NCBI GenBank assembly: GCA_002438345.1
Contig: DJUJ01000176.1
Span: 404 to 6,125, forward strand
DNA from: Paenibacillus sp. UBA6285
Lineage (GTDB): Bacteria > Bacillota > Bacilli > Paenibacillales > Paenibacillaceae
Direction: 5' to 3'
DNA: 5,722 nucleotides
Shown here: piece by piece, positions 4,438-5,722 of the stretch
Layout: each line of letters begins with the position of its first letter
How positions within the stretch are numbered: position 1 is the stretch's first letter
The notes under the pieces: generated by a model
The model's database searches: none
Told to the model about the DNA's origin: nothing
The model's input: the letters and a program-made list of their open reading frames with translations, nothing else
Position numbers and translations under genes: made by a program

Positions 4438-5722
4438 TTACAGCTTGTAAATCTCCGTATACTTCTCTTCTAAATAATCAGCTAAATAATCTGGGCTTAG
4501 TGGTTCGCCAGTTACTTGTTCAATGATTTGGGAAGGGGTCAAGCTATTTCCGAAACGATAGATCTTATCCGTTAACCATTCTTTAATAGGAAGTAGGTTC
4601 CCTGCAGCAATTAACTCATCAAACTCCGGCAGCTCCTTGCGAAGTGTATTCAGAATTTGTGCAGCGTACATATTACCTAAGGAGTAGGAAGCAAAATATC
4701 CGAAATCCCCACCGGACCAATGGACATCCTGCAACACACCAAGAGCGTTAGTAGGCGGAGTAATACCCAAATACTCTTGATATTTAGCATTCCAAACCTG
4801 AGGCAGATCTTCTACAGAAAGTCCTCCATTAAAAATAAGCTTCTCGATCTCATAACGCACTATAATGTGCAGATTGTATGTAAGCTCATCTGCTTCGATA
4901 CGAATAAAAGAGTTTTCCACGCTGTTGATCGCCCGGTAGAAATCTTCCAACTCCACATTTGCAAACTGCTCAGGGAATTGCTGTTGAAGATCACCGTAAT
5001 AACGTTGCCAGAAAGCACGACTACGTCCGATCATGTTCTCCCATAGTCTCGACTGAGATTCATGAATCCCCATCGACGCTCCCTGTGCCAATGGTGTTCC
5101 AACAAAATCCTTGCTGATATTTTGTTCATAAAGCGCATGTCCACCTTCATGCAGTGAACTGAATATGGCACTAGTCACATTATCAAGCAGATAAGCAGTC
5201 GTAATTCGAACGTCGCCTGGATTCAATCCCGTAGCAAAAGGATGCACACTCTCATCTAGACGGCCTGCGTCAAAATCGTAGCCCATTTGCTCTAGAATAA
5301 AGTTGCCGAACTTTTCCTGCTGCTCTTTTGGGAAGATCTGCTGTAAGAAACTTGTGTCCGGCTTATTAGGTGAAGCAGCAATAGCCTCTACCAATGGAAC
5401 CAAGCGGCTACGCAGGCGGCTGAATACTTCATCCACTTTTTCTACAGTAAGATCAGGCTCATACATATCAAGAAGCGTATCGTATCGAGTCCCTTTTACA
5501 CCCCAATAATCAATAAACTCTTGTTTCATCGCAACTATCTTGCTTAAGTAAGGCTCAAAAGTGGCAAAATCATTATTCTCCTTGGCTTCTTCCCAGATGG
5601 TTTGGGAATGTGCGGACAGGACAGCGTACTCCTCAAATCTTTTGGAAGGGATGCTCTTGCTGCGCTCATATTCTTTACGGCAATCGGTAACGATCTTCTT
5701 CTGATCATGAGTTAGCTGGGTA
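4438..5722 (-). CDS. M32-family metallocarboxypeptidase (carboxypeptidase Taq type), 5' end cut by the window edge
   Basis: Zinc- or cobalt-dependent carboxypeptidase that removes C-terminal residues from peptides; probably cytoplasmic. The frame is open from the window edge to the TAA at 4438, giving 427 residues. Family members such as Bacillus subtilis YpwA have about 500, so some 75 N-terminal residues lie outside. The ATG at 5529 is internal, because the 64 codons before it still read as the family's helical N-terminal part (RKEYERSKSIP, IWEEAKENNDF, FEPYLSKIV). Numbering from the edge, HPFATGLNPGDVRITT is at 160-175. The metal site HEGGH is at 191-195, at bases 5137-5151. The third ligand Glu is E221 in HESQSRLWEN, 26 residues after the second His, as in the Pyrococcus enzyme. 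DELTYNLH (278-285) and LQDVHWSGGDFGYFASYSLG (330-349) complete the fold. All catalytic residues visible are intact. Confidence 0.96.
   Translation of the reverse strand, partial: TQLTHDQKKIVTDCRKEYERSKSIPSKRFEEYAVLSAHSQTIWEEAKENNDFATFEPYLSKIVAMKQEFIDYWGVKGTRYDTLLDMYEPDLTVEKVDEVFSRLRSRLVPLVEAIAASPNKPDTSFLQQIFPKEQQEKFGNFILEQMGYDFDAGRLDESVHPFATGLNPGDVRITTAYLLDNVTSAIFSSLHEGGHALYEQNISKDFVGTPLAQGASMGIHESQSRLWENMIGRSRAFWQRYYGDLQQQFPEQFANVELEDFYRAINSVENSFIRIEADELTYNLHIIVRYEIEKLIFNGGLSVEDLPQVWNAKYQEYLGITPPTNALGVLQDVHWSGGDFGYFASYSLGNMYAAQILNTLRKELPEFDELIAAGNLLPIKEWLTDKIYRFGNSLTPSQIIEQVTGEPLSPDYLADYLEEKYTEIYKL

Noticed and set aside
1..5722. Search for mobile elements, CRISPR repeats, tRNA or SRP RNA genes, or defence genes.
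   Set aside because: No terminal repeats, transposase or integrase motifs, spaced direct repeats or RNA gene signatures were seen. All coding space is explained by conserved chromosomal genes.

Overview
The window reads as a chromosomal housekeeping segment from a Gram-positive Bacillota, most likely Paenibacillus or a close relative. The basis is the gene order ylxM-ffh-rpsP-khpA-rimM-trmD, purine-rich Shine-Dalgarno sites, sigma-A type promoters, moderate GC content and Bacillus-like protein motifs. No 16S or other marker is present, so the genus is an inference. All eight genes are read from the minus strand, so transcription runs from the high coordinates to the low ones. No gap without a gene is longer than about 150 bases.

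In transcription order, the right edge (4438-5722) holds most of an M32-family metallocarboxypeptidase whose N-terminus lies outside the window. A short gap with an extended -10 promoter follows, then trhA (3734-4381), a seven-helix PAQR/hemolysin III membrane protein. The next gap holds an imperfect inverted repeat (3649-3694) that overlaps a good sigma-A promoter (TTGACA, 17 bases, TATCAT).

That promoter is placed to drive an operon for protein targeting, ribosome assembly and tRNA modification. It runs ylxM (SRP-associated HTH protein), ffh (SRP GTPase), rpsP (ribosomal protein S16), khpA (KH-domain RNA-binding protein), then a hairpin followed by a T-tract, then rimM (30S maturation factor) and trmD (tRNA m1G37 methyltransferase). 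trmD overlaps rimM by 4 bases and runs off the left edge. Its partner at the next position in relatives, rplS, would lie outside.

The genes fit together as a translation and co-translational targeting unit. Ffh with SRP RNA delivers nascent membrane proteins, S16 and RimM build the 30S subunit, KhpA is an RNA chaperone, and TrmD guards the reading frame. I found no mobile element, CRISPR, phage or defence genes, and no evidence for a wholly new system. The points worth a second look are regulatory: the promoter inside an inverted repeat, the hairpin between khpA and rimM where Bacillus subtilis carries ylqD, a hairpin over the ylxM ribosome binding site, and a substitution in the Ffh SRP-RNA-binding motif.
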